Below are positions 1 to 5,908 of a stretch of DNA of 5,908 nucleotides, piece by piece; positions within the stretch are counted from its first letter, which is position 1; each line of letters opens with the position of its first letter. Source of the DNA: Bacillota bacterium. Its GTDB lineage: Bacteria > Bacillota_A > Clostridia > Lachnospirales > WQUN01. A model generated the notes under the pieces. It was given only the letters and a program-made list of their open reading frames with translations. It did not search any database and was not told the DNA's origin. The stretch is from assembly GCA_009786175.1 (NCBI GenBank), contig WQTQ01000083.1, positions 1 through 5,908 of the forward strand. Reading direction: 5' to 3'. Position numbers and translations under genes: made by a program.

Positions 1-100
1 CAATGTGATTAGTTCCAGTTCTTTTGACATAGAACCACTTTATCACATGGTTCGCCGTTTTTCATTGCTTGGGGCTTATTTCAACTCTTGATTCGCGTTA
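1..100. other. Left-edge region, gene content undecided
   Basis: Two partial open frames overlap here on opposite strands, and neither can be recognised. On the plus strand, positions 2-91 are open for 29 codons and end in TGA, reading like a possible C-terminus (ending LLGAYFNS) that would converge on htrA with a 9-bp gap. On the minus strand, an ATG at 30-28 begins MSKELELITL and runs off the left edge. It would lie 70 bp downstream of htrA on the same strand, but it is preceded only by a weak AAAGTGG-like site, unlike the strong sites of htrA and the reductase. Both stretches are short enough to be open by chance. A weak stem (GAACCA 32-37 with TGGTTC 48-53, 10-nt loop), followed four bases later by five T residues (58-62), could be a poor plus-strand terminator. 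No clear terminator for htrA is visible. Confidence 0.25.
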
Positions 101-1315
101 TTAATGTTGTAGTATCCCAAGTGTTAACTTAAGCTCAACCCGTTCCCCGTCGCGGAATACAATAATATCCACTTCATCGCCGGGGCGGTTGGCTTGCAGT
201 TCGTTAAAAAATTCTTCTCGGCCGTAGGTACGTGTGCCATTAAAGTAAACAATAATATCGTTTACCATAAGACCTGCCGCTTCTGCAGGGCTGTCCGGGA
301 TTACGGAACGTATCAGTATGCCGGAGTATGGCAGGTTAAACAGGCTGCGTAAAAATTCTGATATTTCGTCATGCACAATGCCTACAAAAGGCTGTCGCAC
401 AGAGCCTGTTTCTTTCAATTCTTGCAAAACAGAAAATGCCAGGTTAATTGGTATGGCGTATCCCATTCCTTCAATGTCGTAACCCATCATTTTTGCGGTA
501 ACAACGCCAATTACTTCCCCATGGTGGTTAAGAAGCGGCCCTCCGCTGTTGCCGCGGTTTACCGCCGCGTCGGTTTGCATTACGTCTAGGGTAAGGCGGT
601 TTCTCATATTTGGGTCGCCTACTGTAATTGTAAGGTCTAGGGCACTAACAATTCCCTTTGTTACGGTTTGGCCTTCACCCATGGCGTTGCCAATTGCTAA
701 AACAGTGTCACCCATGCGCATTGTATCCGAGTCGCCAATTGCGGCGACGGTATACGGTACGCCTTTTTCCATAAGTTCTGCCCTGTCTACGGCAATTACC
801 GCAAGGTCGGAACCGGGGTCTGTACCTACAACTTGAGCAACCACATTTTCGTTATCGTCCAACGAGATAGTAATTACATTTGCGTTCTCAATTACATGGT
901 TATTTGTAGCAATAAATACAGACTCGTCGTTTTGGTAGAAAATGAAACCGGAGCCGGAGCCCGGCATTTCCCTGGCAAACGGGCGGCTTGCGCCTGACAA
1001 AACATTTATACTTACAACAGCGTCCTTAACCTGTGGGATTATGTCCGCGATGCTTGGGTCTTGCGGGTTTATGGGAATTGTTAAAGGGTTAACCCTTACT
1101 GTTGTAACTTGGGTGTCTGCATCGGTTTCCACTGACGCTTCCTGTATGAAATTTTGCGCTACGGCATTGCCAATGCCAATACCCAAACCAAGGGTCGCGC
1201 TGCCTACAATAATTAGCATCAGCACAAGCAAGAACTTGTACCCTTTACGTTTTGACGGGGCCGGTTTAGGCTCTTCAAAAGTATGTGTTGTGTCTATGAT
1301 GTTTAAATCATCCAT
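101..1315 (-). CDS. htrA: HtrA/DegP-family membrane-anchored serine protease with one PDZ domain
   Basis: This 404-aa protein matches the S1C (HtrA/Deg) family, which degrades misfolded proteins in the cell envelope. A cytoplasmic tail of about 26 residues ends in the basic stretch SKRKGYK and is followed by one hydrophobic segment (about 28-49) rich in G, L and I. No cleavage site is obvious, so it is likely anchored in the membrane with the protease outside. The trypsin-like domain spans about 90-295, with the triad His140 (TNNHV), Asp170 (GSDLAV) and Ser257 (GNSGGP), all intact. A single C-terminal PDZ domain spans about 308-400, with a likely peptide-binding loop near YSGILI (330-335). 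Length and layout are usual for HtrA of Firmicutes. The start is supported by GGAGGT five bases upstream. The gene is divergent from dnaE. No CtsR or CIRCE operator is visible upstream, so any stress control is unknown. The family call is firm; which paralog it represents cannot be said. Confidence 0.95.
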   Translation of the reverse strand: MDDLNIIDTTHTFEEPKPAPSKRKGYKFLLVLMLIIVGSATLGLGIGIGNAVAQNFIQEASVETDADTQVTTVRVNPLTIPINPQDPSIADIIPQVKDAVVSINVLSGASRPFAREMPGSGSGFIFYQNDESVFIATNNHVIENANVITISLDDNENVVAQVVGTDPGSDLAVIAVDRAELMEKGVPYTVAAIGDSDTMRMGDTVLAIGNAMGEGQTVTKGIVSALDLTITVGDPNMRNRLTLDVMQTDAAVNRGNSGGPLLNHHGEVIGVVTAKMMGYDIEGMGYAIPINLAFSVLQELKETGSVRQPFVGIVHDEISEFLRSLFNLPYSGILIRSVIPDSPAEAAGLMVNDIIVYFNGTRTYGREEFFNELQANRPGDEVDIIVFRDGERVELKLTLGILQH

Positions 1316-1320
1316 ACTGC

Positions 1321-1326
1321 ACCTCC
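1321..1326 (-). promoter_or_regulatory. Ribosome binding site of htrA
   Basis: Read on the minus strand this is GGAGGT, placed five bases before the ATG at 1315-1313. It is near-perfect and fixes the start of htrA. Just upstream in the transcript is a 12-bp A/T palindrome (AAAAATATTTTT, 1327-1338), which may keep the leader weakly structured next to the site. Confidence 0.8.
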
Positions 1327-1371
1327 AAAAATATTTTTTCCAAACGGTATAGCCGCTTTAACGTTGAGATA

Positions 1372-1377
1372 ATTATA
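1372..1377 (-). promoter_or_regulatory. Probable -10 box of the htrA promoter
   Basis: The minus strand reads TATAAT here, a full match to the sigma-A -10 consensus. It would give a start near 1365 and a leader of about 50 nt. No good -35 hexamer lies 16-18 bp upstream (the best reading is CATTTT-like), and there is no TG extension, so the promoter may be weak or need an activator. A 19-bp imperfect palindrome (1362-1380, CGTT...AACG ends) covers the box. Confidence 0.4.
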
Positions 1378-1407
1378 ACGCATACTCTTGAATAAAATGT
1401 GTACGAT

Positions 1408-1437
1408 TTGTAAATATTATCGTTTTCCTGATATAAT
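1408..1437 (+). promoter_or_regulatory. Probable sigma-A promoter of dnaE with extended -10
   Basis: The -10 box TATAAT (1432-1437) matches consensus fully and is preceded by TG at 1429-1430, making an extended -10 (TGATATAAT). A partial -35, TTGTAA (1408-1413, 4 of 6 matches), lies 18 bp upstream. Transcription would start near 1444, giving a leader of about 27 nt before the dnaE ATG. This is the strongest promoter-like sequence noticed in the intergenic region. Confidence 0.65.
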
Positions 1438-1455
1438 GTTATACAATCCACTACA

Positions 1456-1463
1456 AAAGGGGT
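1456..1463 (+). promoter_or_regulatory. Ribosome binding site of dnaE
   Basis: AAAGGGGT lies seven bases before the ATG at 1471. It is a fair but not perfect Shine-Dalgarno match, weaker than the sites of htrA and the downstream reductase. It supports 1471 as the start. The next in-frame ATG (codon 38) would remove essential PHP residues. Confidence 0.6.
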
Positions 1464-1470
1464 ATTTCTT

Positions 1471-4400
1471 ATGGAATCAGTTGCAAACACACTACCATTT
1501 GTACACCTGCACGTTCACTCGGAATACAGCCTGCTGGACGGCAGCGCGAAAATAGACGAGTTAATTTCCCGTACAAAAGAAATGGGTATGAACAGCATTG
1601 CCATAACCGACCACGGTGTAATGTACGGGGCGATAGATTTTTACAAGGCCGCAAAAAAAGCCGGGATTAAGCCTATTTTGGGCTGTGAAGTTTACGTGGC
1701 ACCAACTTCCCGCTACGTAAAGGAACGGCGCGAGGATGGCAACGCCCAGCACCTGGTTTTGCTTGCGGAAAACGAAGAGGGCTACCATAACCTGATAAAA
1801 CTTGTATCCATAGGCTTTACGGAAGGATTTTACTACAGGCCCCGTGTAGACGAGGATGTACTGCGTCAATACAACAAGGGCTTAATTGCCATGTCTGCCT
1901 GCTTGGGCGGCGTTGTGCCAAGGGTGTTGTTATCCCATGGTTATGAAATGGGAAAAGAACGGGCCCTAATGTTTAACGAAATTTATGGCCAGGGCAATTT
2001 TTTCTTGGAATTGCAGGAAAACGGTATGGAAGAGCAGAAGCGGGTTAACCAAATGCTTATTCAAATATCCAAAGAGACGGGTATACCTTTGGTAGTTGCC
2101 AACGACGTACATTATATTGATGCAAGCGATACAACAGCCCATGATGTTTTGCTGTGTGTGCAAACCGGCAAAACTGTAAACGACGACAACAGAATGCGCT
2201 TTGAATCCGATGACTTTTACTTAAAATCCCCGCAGGAAATGTACACCATGTTCCCACACGCAAGAGAGGCATTGGAGAATACCCAAAAAATAGCTGACAG
2301 ATGCAATATCGAAATAGTGTTTAACAATTATCATCTTCCTAAATTTTTTCCGTTGCCGGAAGGCAAAACGGCAGCGGAATATTTGCGGGAATTATGCGAA
2401 GATGGGCTGAAGAAACGCTATGGGGACAATGCCCACCTTTACCAAGAACGCCTAAATTACGAAATTGGCATAATTACCGGCATGGGCTTTGAAGATTACT
2501 TCCTTGTAGTAGGTGATTTTATCAAATACGCCCACGATAACGGCATTTTAGTAGGGCCCGGGCGCGGTTCCGGCGCGGGTAGCATTGTTGCGTATACACT
2601 GCGGATTACAGACGTTGACCCAATTAAGTTTGGTTTACTTTTCGAGAGATTCCTTAACCCAGAGCGTATTTCTATGCCGGATTTTGATATAGATTTTTGT
2701 TATGAACGCCGTCAGGAAGTTATCGATTACGTTGTACAAAAATATGGCGCGGACCATACAGCACAAATAATTACTTTTGGGAAAATGAAGGCAAAGGCGG
2801 TAACCCGTGATGTTGGCCGCGCGCTTGGCATGGCCTACGGTGATGTTGACCGCATTGCCAAAATGATACCTTCGGACCTTGGCACCACTTTAACAAAAGC
2901 CTTAACCATGAGCCCAGAACTAAAAGCCGCATATGATACAGAGCCGGAGACACGCCAGCTAATTGACATGAGCCTTCGTTTAGAAGGTTTGCCCCGTCAC
3001 GCTTCCACTCACGCGGCAGGGGTTGTAATAGCCGACCGGCCTGTAGACGATTATGTTCCCCTTAATACCAATGACGGCCTTGTGACTACTCAGTATCCAA
3101 AGGACACGGTTGAGGAACTTGGCCTGTTAAAAATGGACTTCCTTGGCCTGCGTACTCTAACTGTTGTCCGCTTGGCCATAGAGGAAATTAAACGAAACAA
3201 AAATATAGACATAGACATGTACAATTGGGATTATAACGACCCAAAAGTGTACGAAATGATTTCTCAGGGTAAAACTACCGGTGTGTTTCAGCTTGAAAGT
3301 TCCGGCATGACAAGCCTTATGAAGGAAATGCAGCCGGAAAATTTAGAAGACTTAACGGCGGGCATATCACTTTTCCGCCCGGGACCAATGGACTTTATCC
3401 CCCAATATATAAAAGGAAAGCGGAACCCCCAAAAAATAACTTATATTCACAAATCCCTTGAGCCTGCATTAAAATCCACATATGGCTGCATGGTTTATCA
3501 AGAACAGGTAATGCAAATTGTACGTGACCTTGCAGGCTACAGCGTTGGGCGAAGTGACTTGATACGCCGCGCCATGAGTAAAAAGCAAGCAGATGTAATG
3601 GCGCACGAACGTCAAAATTTTATTTATGGAATCCCTACCCAAAATGTTCCGGGCTGTCTTAAAAATGGTATCCCGGAAAAAGCCGCAACTCAAATATTTG
3701 ATGCTATGACAGCGTTTGCCTCATATGCATTTCCCAAACCTCATGGTGTGGCGTACTCCTTTATCACCTACCAAACCGCCTGGCTGCGGTTTTACTACCC
3801 GGTGGAATTTATGTCCGCTATCATGACATCTGTAATAGACAACAGCGACAAAGTTGCGGGCTATATCCGCGAGTGTAAGAAAATGGGCATAAACCTGCTG
3901 CCGCCGGACGTAAATGAAGGTCATACAGCATTCAGCGTTACGGGTAACAGTATACGCTTTGGCCTGTCCAGTATACGGAATGTAGGCCGCGGCATAGTAA
4001 ACGCGCTGGTTGCAGAACGGGAGAAAAACGGTAAGTTTAAGGGTATAACAGACTTTATCCGCCGCATGGCCGACAGTGACATAAACAAACGATGTATGGA
4101 AAGCCTAATCCGCGCCGGTGCGTTTGATTCTTTGGGGGGTAAACGTTCCCAATATGTGACCGTGTATGCCAACATAATGGACGGACAAGCCCACACAAAA
4201 AAAAGAACCATTTCGGGTCAGCTTTCTTTGTTCGACATGGATGAATCTATGGAAGAGGAAATTATGACGGACGTTTTACCAAATATGAATGAGTTCCCAA
4301 AACGCCTCTTATTACAGGATGAAAAAGAACTTATGGGTATGTATGTAAGCGGCCACCCCTTGGCAGAATACGAGGAAGGCCTGCGCCGTTATACCAACCT

Positions 4401-5088
4401 TACCAGCCTGGACTTTGCAGAGTTGGACGCCGCCGCAGACGATTTTGCAGAAATAGATAGTTCTATTGACGACATTCCCCCGGACGGTGAATACGGCGAA
4501 ACCGCCCCTATTGCCACTGTAAAAATGAAGGATGGCGACACTGTAAGATACGGCGGCATAGTTACCGCCAAGAAAGTATTGTACACCAAGGCCGACAACA
4601 AAGCCTTTTGTTTCCTAACAGTGGAAGATATGTACGGTGCCGTTGAAGTTGCGGTATTTTCCAAAATGTACGATAAGTATGGCAGCCGTTTGCAAACAGA
4701 CCAGGTAATAATTGTGCAAGGCAAAGTAAATATGCGGGAAGACGAAGCCACAAAAATAAACGCCCAGGATATTCTCTTTTATGAAGACGTGGCCTTTGAA
4801 GATATAAGCTCTAATCCGGTGCTTGGTACTTCACAAACAACTAAGGCGGAAGCCCCGGCCCGCCCAACCCAAACCTTTTGGATAAAAGTGCCTAAAGGCC
4901 GACAAATACAGCTAAAGGACGTTACGGATATTCTAACCGCCCACCATGGCGAAACCCCGGTAGTAATTTACCACGAATCCCAGAGTAAGAGGTACAATGC
5001 GAAGCGTGATTTTTGGGTATCGTCCAATCATTTACTGGTAAGGGAACTGGAGGGCTTGCTGGGTGCGGGTAATGTGAAGATAGTGTAG
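1471..5088 (+). CDS. dnaE: DNA polymerase III alpha subunit (replicative polymerase, C-family)
   Basis: This complete 1205-aa C-family polymerase copies DNA at the replication fork. The PHP domain (about 8-215) shows all nine expected metal ligands: H14, H16, D23, H48, E73, H94, C144, D212 and H214. It may therefore provide 3'-5' proofreading; no DEDD exonuclease domain is inserted. The palm has GRGS (364-367), PDFDIDF (403-409) holding two catalytic aspartates, and D556 in KMDFLGLRTL as the third. The fingers include the SKKQ motif (703-706). A helix-hairpin-helix region spans about 828-890. A clamp-binding motif QLSLF (917-921) is followed by an acidic linker (981-1010), an OB fold (about 1025-1105) and a short C-terminal domain (about 1135-1205). 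The layout suits the DnaE1-like type, not PolC. Clostridia normally also carry PolC, so the division of labour between the two cannot be told from here. No intein or frameshift is seen. Oddities are FPKPH at 754-758 and the repeated acidic linker. Confidence 0.98.
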   Translation: MESVANTLPFVHLHVHSEYSLLDGSAKIDELISRTKEMGMNSIAITDHGVMYGAIDFYKAAKKAGIKPILGCEVYVAPTSRYVKERREDGNAQHLVLLAENEEGYHNLIKLVSIGFTEGFYYRPRVDEDVLRQYNKGLIAMSACLGGVVPRVLLSHGYEMGKERALMFNEIYGQGNFFLELQENGMEEQKRVNQMLIQISKETGIPLVVANDVHYIDASDTTAHDVLLCVQTGKTVNDDNRMRFESDDFYLKSPQEMYTMFPHAREALENTQKIADRCNIEIVFNNYHLPKFFPLPEGKTAAEYLRELCEDGLKKRYGDNAHLYQERLNYEIGIITGMGFEDYFLVVGDFIKYAHDNGILVGPGRGSGAGSIVAYTLRITDVDPIKFGLLFERFLNPERISMPDFDIDFCYERRQEVIDYVVQKYGADHTAQIITFGKMKAKAVTRDVGRALGMAYGDVDRIAKMIPSDLGTTLTKALTMSPELKAAYDTEPETRQLIDMSLRLEGLPRHASTHAAGVVIADRPVDDYVPLNTNDGLVTTQYPKDTVEELGLLKMDFLGLRTLTVVRLAIEEIKRNKNIDIDMYNWDYNDPKVYEMISQGKTTGVFQLESSGMTSLMKEMQPENLEDLTAGISLFRPGPMDFIPQYIKGKRNPQKITYIHKSLEPALKSTYGCMVYQEQVMQIVRDLAGYSVGRSDLIRRAMSKKQADVMAHERQNFIYGIPTQNVPGCLKNGIPEKAATQIFDAMTAFASYAFPKPHGVAYSFITYQTAWLRFYYPVEFMSAIMTSVIDNSDKVAGYIRECKKMGINLLPPDVNEGHTAFSVTGNSIRFGLSSIRNVGRGIVNALVAEREKNGKFKGITDFIRRMADSDINKRCMESLIRAGAFDSLGGKRSQYVTVYANIMDGQAHTKKRTISGQLSLFDMDESMEEEIMTDVLPNMNEFPKRLLLQDEKELMGMYVSGHPLAEYEEGLRRYTNLTSLDFAELDAAADDFAEIDSSIDDIPPDGEYGETAPIATVKMKDGDTVRYGGIVTAKKVLYTKADNKAFCFLTVEDMYGAVEVAVFSKMYDKYGSRLQTDQVIIVQGKVNMREDEATKINAQDILFYEDVAFEDISSNPVLGTSQTTKAEAPARPTQTFWIKVPKGRQIQLKDVTDILTAHHGETPVVIYHESQSKRYNAKRDFWVSSNHLLVRELEGLLGAGNVKIV
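4411..4470 (+). repeat. Two 30-bp imperfect in-frame repeats in the acidic linker of dnaE
   Basis: Two adjacent 30-bp units (4411-4440 and 4441-4470) encode DFAELDAAAD and DFAEIDSSID, residues 981-990 and 991-1000. They match at 17 of 30 bases by direct comparison, with most matches in the first 18. A third, much more diverged unit (DIPPDGEYGE) may follow. The stretch 981-1010 holds 12 acidic residues and no Lys or Arg, and sits between the clamp-binding motif and the OB fold. It looks like a flexible linker that may have grown by duplication. Confidence 0.5.
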
Positions 5089-5106
5089 GAAAAATTAGCT
5101 GAAATT

Positions 5107-5112
5107 AGGAGG
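5107..5112 (+). promoter_or_regulatory. Ribosome binding site of the aldo/keto reductase
   Basis: A perfect AGGAGG lies five bases before the ATG at 5118. It sits in the 29-bp gap after the dnaE stop. No promoter or stem-loop terminator is visible in that gap, so the reductase is probably translated from the dnaE transcript. Confidence 0.85.
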
Positions 5113-5117
5113 CCATA

Positions 5118-5908
5118 ATGAAAAAGAAAAAGTTATTCGGAACAGATTTAACCGTATCAAACATTTGTCTTGGAGGGGCAAATTTTGGTGCAGGGCTGGA
5201 TGAAGCGCAAGCTTTTGAGATATTAGATTTTTTTGCAAAGTCCGGCGGCAATTTTATTGATACCGCCAATGTTTATTGCAAATGGATTCCGGGGGCAGGC
5301 AATTCCAGTGAAATTATTATCGGAAAATGGCTGCGGGCCAGGAATGCTTATAACACAATGGTTGTGGCTACAAAAGGGGCACACCCTTGCTTAGATGGCC
5401 GTGAGCCACATCGGGTTAACCATGCCGCTATAATAGATGACTTAGCCGAGAGCAGGCAAGCTTTGGGGCTGGATGTGATTGACTTTTACTGGCTGCATAG
5501 GGACGACGAGAACCTGCCTGTAGAAGAAATTATTGATATGATGGAGCGTTTTGTAGTCGCGGGAGACATACGCTACTACGGTGCGTCCAATTTTAAGCTG
5601 CATCGCATGGAAGCGGCGTGGGAATATTCCCGCAAACACAACTTGCAGGGGTTTTCTGCCGTGCAAAATCAATGGGCACTTGCCGCCCCAGACCCTGACG
5701 CGCCCAAATACGGCGACCCCACAATGATACAAAACGATGATGATTTTTATACCTGGCATGTGAATACCCGTATGCCCGCGATACCTTATTCCTCTACGGC
5801 AGCAGGATTTTTCTATAAAATCCACCAAATGAACCCGCAAATTGACCACATGGGAAATATATCCCCGGAAGAAAAACAGCGGCTGTCACAGAAAGTTAGC
5901 CCGGATTA
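5118..5908 (+). CDS. Aldo/keto reductase, C-terminus cut by the window edge
   Basis: The frame is open from 5118 to the end (263 codons plus two bases, no stop). It belongs to the aldo/keto reductase superfamily, NAD(P)H-dependent TIM-barrel oxidoreductases of the cytoplasm. The catalytic tetrad is readable: Asp48 and Tyr53 (FIDTANVY), Lys86 (ATKG) and His127 (YWLHRDD). Residues that usually hold the nicotinamide are present as Ser157-Asn158 (GASNF) and Gln183 (VQNQW). LGGANFG (18-24) and GNSSEIIIGKWL (61-72) are typical of the large group often annotated simply as aldo/keto reductase (COG0667-like). Family members usually have about 310-330 residues, so roughly 50-65 should be missing beyond the edge, including part of the cofactor-binding end. 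The substrate cannot be predicted. It follows dnaE by 29 bp with a perfect RBS, suggesting co-transcription but no evident shared function. Confidence 0.93.
   Translation, partial: MKKKKLFGTDLTVSNICLGGANFGAGLDEAQAFEILDFFAKSGGNFIDTANVYCKWIPGAGNSSEIIIGKWLRARNAYNTMVVATKGAHPCLDGREPHRVNHAAIIDDLAESRQALGLDVIDFYWLHRDDENLPVEEIIDMMERFVVAGDIRYYGASNFKLHRMEAAWEYSRKHNLQGFSAVQNQWALAAPDPDAPKYGDPTMIQNDDDFYTWHVNTRMPAIPYSSTAAGFFYKIHQMNPQIDHMGNISPEEKQRLSQKVSPD

Noticed and set aside
4..47. TGTGAT (4-9) and ATCACA (42-47) inverted repeat at the left edge
   Set aside because: The arms are six bases and 32 bases apart, the inner part pairs poorly, and no T run follows on either strand at the right distance. It is not a convincing terminator or operator.
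371..1352. Three plus-strand open frames (371-589, 549-836, 942-1352) opposite htrA
   Set aside because: They are antisense to a protein with intact catalytic motifs, their translations show no recognisable domain, and they lack good ribosome binding sites. They are shadows of htrA.
1341..1360. Possible hairpin in the htrA leader (CGG/CCG arms with flanking A/T pairs)
   Set aside because: The stem has three G-C pairs plus A/T pairs and a bulge, and it is not followed by a T tract in the htrA direction, so neither an attenuator nor a riboswitch is supported.
4389..4751. A 120-codon minus-strand open frame inside dnaE, and other shorter antisense frames in the same gene
   Set aside because: They lie opposite a fully conserved dnaE reading frame and read as low-complexity or Cys/His-rich sequence without a family signature.
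5091..5110. Ten-base direct repeat (AAATTAG twice) in the gap between dnaE and the reductase
   Set aside because: It is two short A/T-rich copies, the second merging into the ribosome binding site. Nothing beyond chance is needed to explain it.
5442..5849. A 135-codon minus-strand open frame opposite the aldo/keto reductase
   Set aside because: The plus strand carries clear aldo/keto reductase motifs across the whole span, so this is an antisense shadow.

Overview
The window holds three genes of ordinary type. A membrane-anchored HtrA-family serine protease lies on the minus strand, the complete DNA polymerase III alpha subunit (dnaE) on the plus strand, and an aldo/keto reductase follows dnaE and is cut by the right window edge. 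The organism looks like a member of the Clostridia (Firmicutes/Bacillota), perhaps near Lachnospiraceae. The reasons are the DnaE wording (for example YYPVEFMSAIMTSVIDN), strong AGGAGG-type ribosome binding sites, a consensus TATAAT box and moderate-to-low GC content. This placement is from memory of the families, not from a search.

Layout. Positions 1-100 contain no gene that can be assigned with confidence: two overlapping partial open frames on opposite strands run off the left edge. Positions 101-1315 (minus) encode HtrA. The 155-bp divergent intergenic region (1316-1470) carries a good extended -10 promoter for dnaE and a TATAAT-like -10 for htrA facing the other way. Positions 1471-5088 encode DnaE, 1205 aa. 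It has a PHP domain in which all nine expected metal ligands can be read, the palm with its three catalytic aspartates, a helix-hairpin-helix region, an internal clamp-binding motif, an OB fold and a short C-terminal domain. After 29 bp with a strong RBS and no terminator, the aldo/keto reductase starts at 5118 and stays open to the window end (263 codons seen).

How the genes fit together. dnaE and the reductase are probably co-transcribed, but no biochemical link between them is evident. htrA is transcribed divergently and has its own envelope quality-control role. I see no mobile element, CRISPR array, tRNA, rRNA or riboswitch, and no sign of a new multi-gene system. The points worth a second look are details: the apparently proofreading-competent PHP domain, an altered FPKPH motif where many DnaE proteins have FNKSH, a 10-residue acidic repeat in a DnaE linker, and the undecided left edge.
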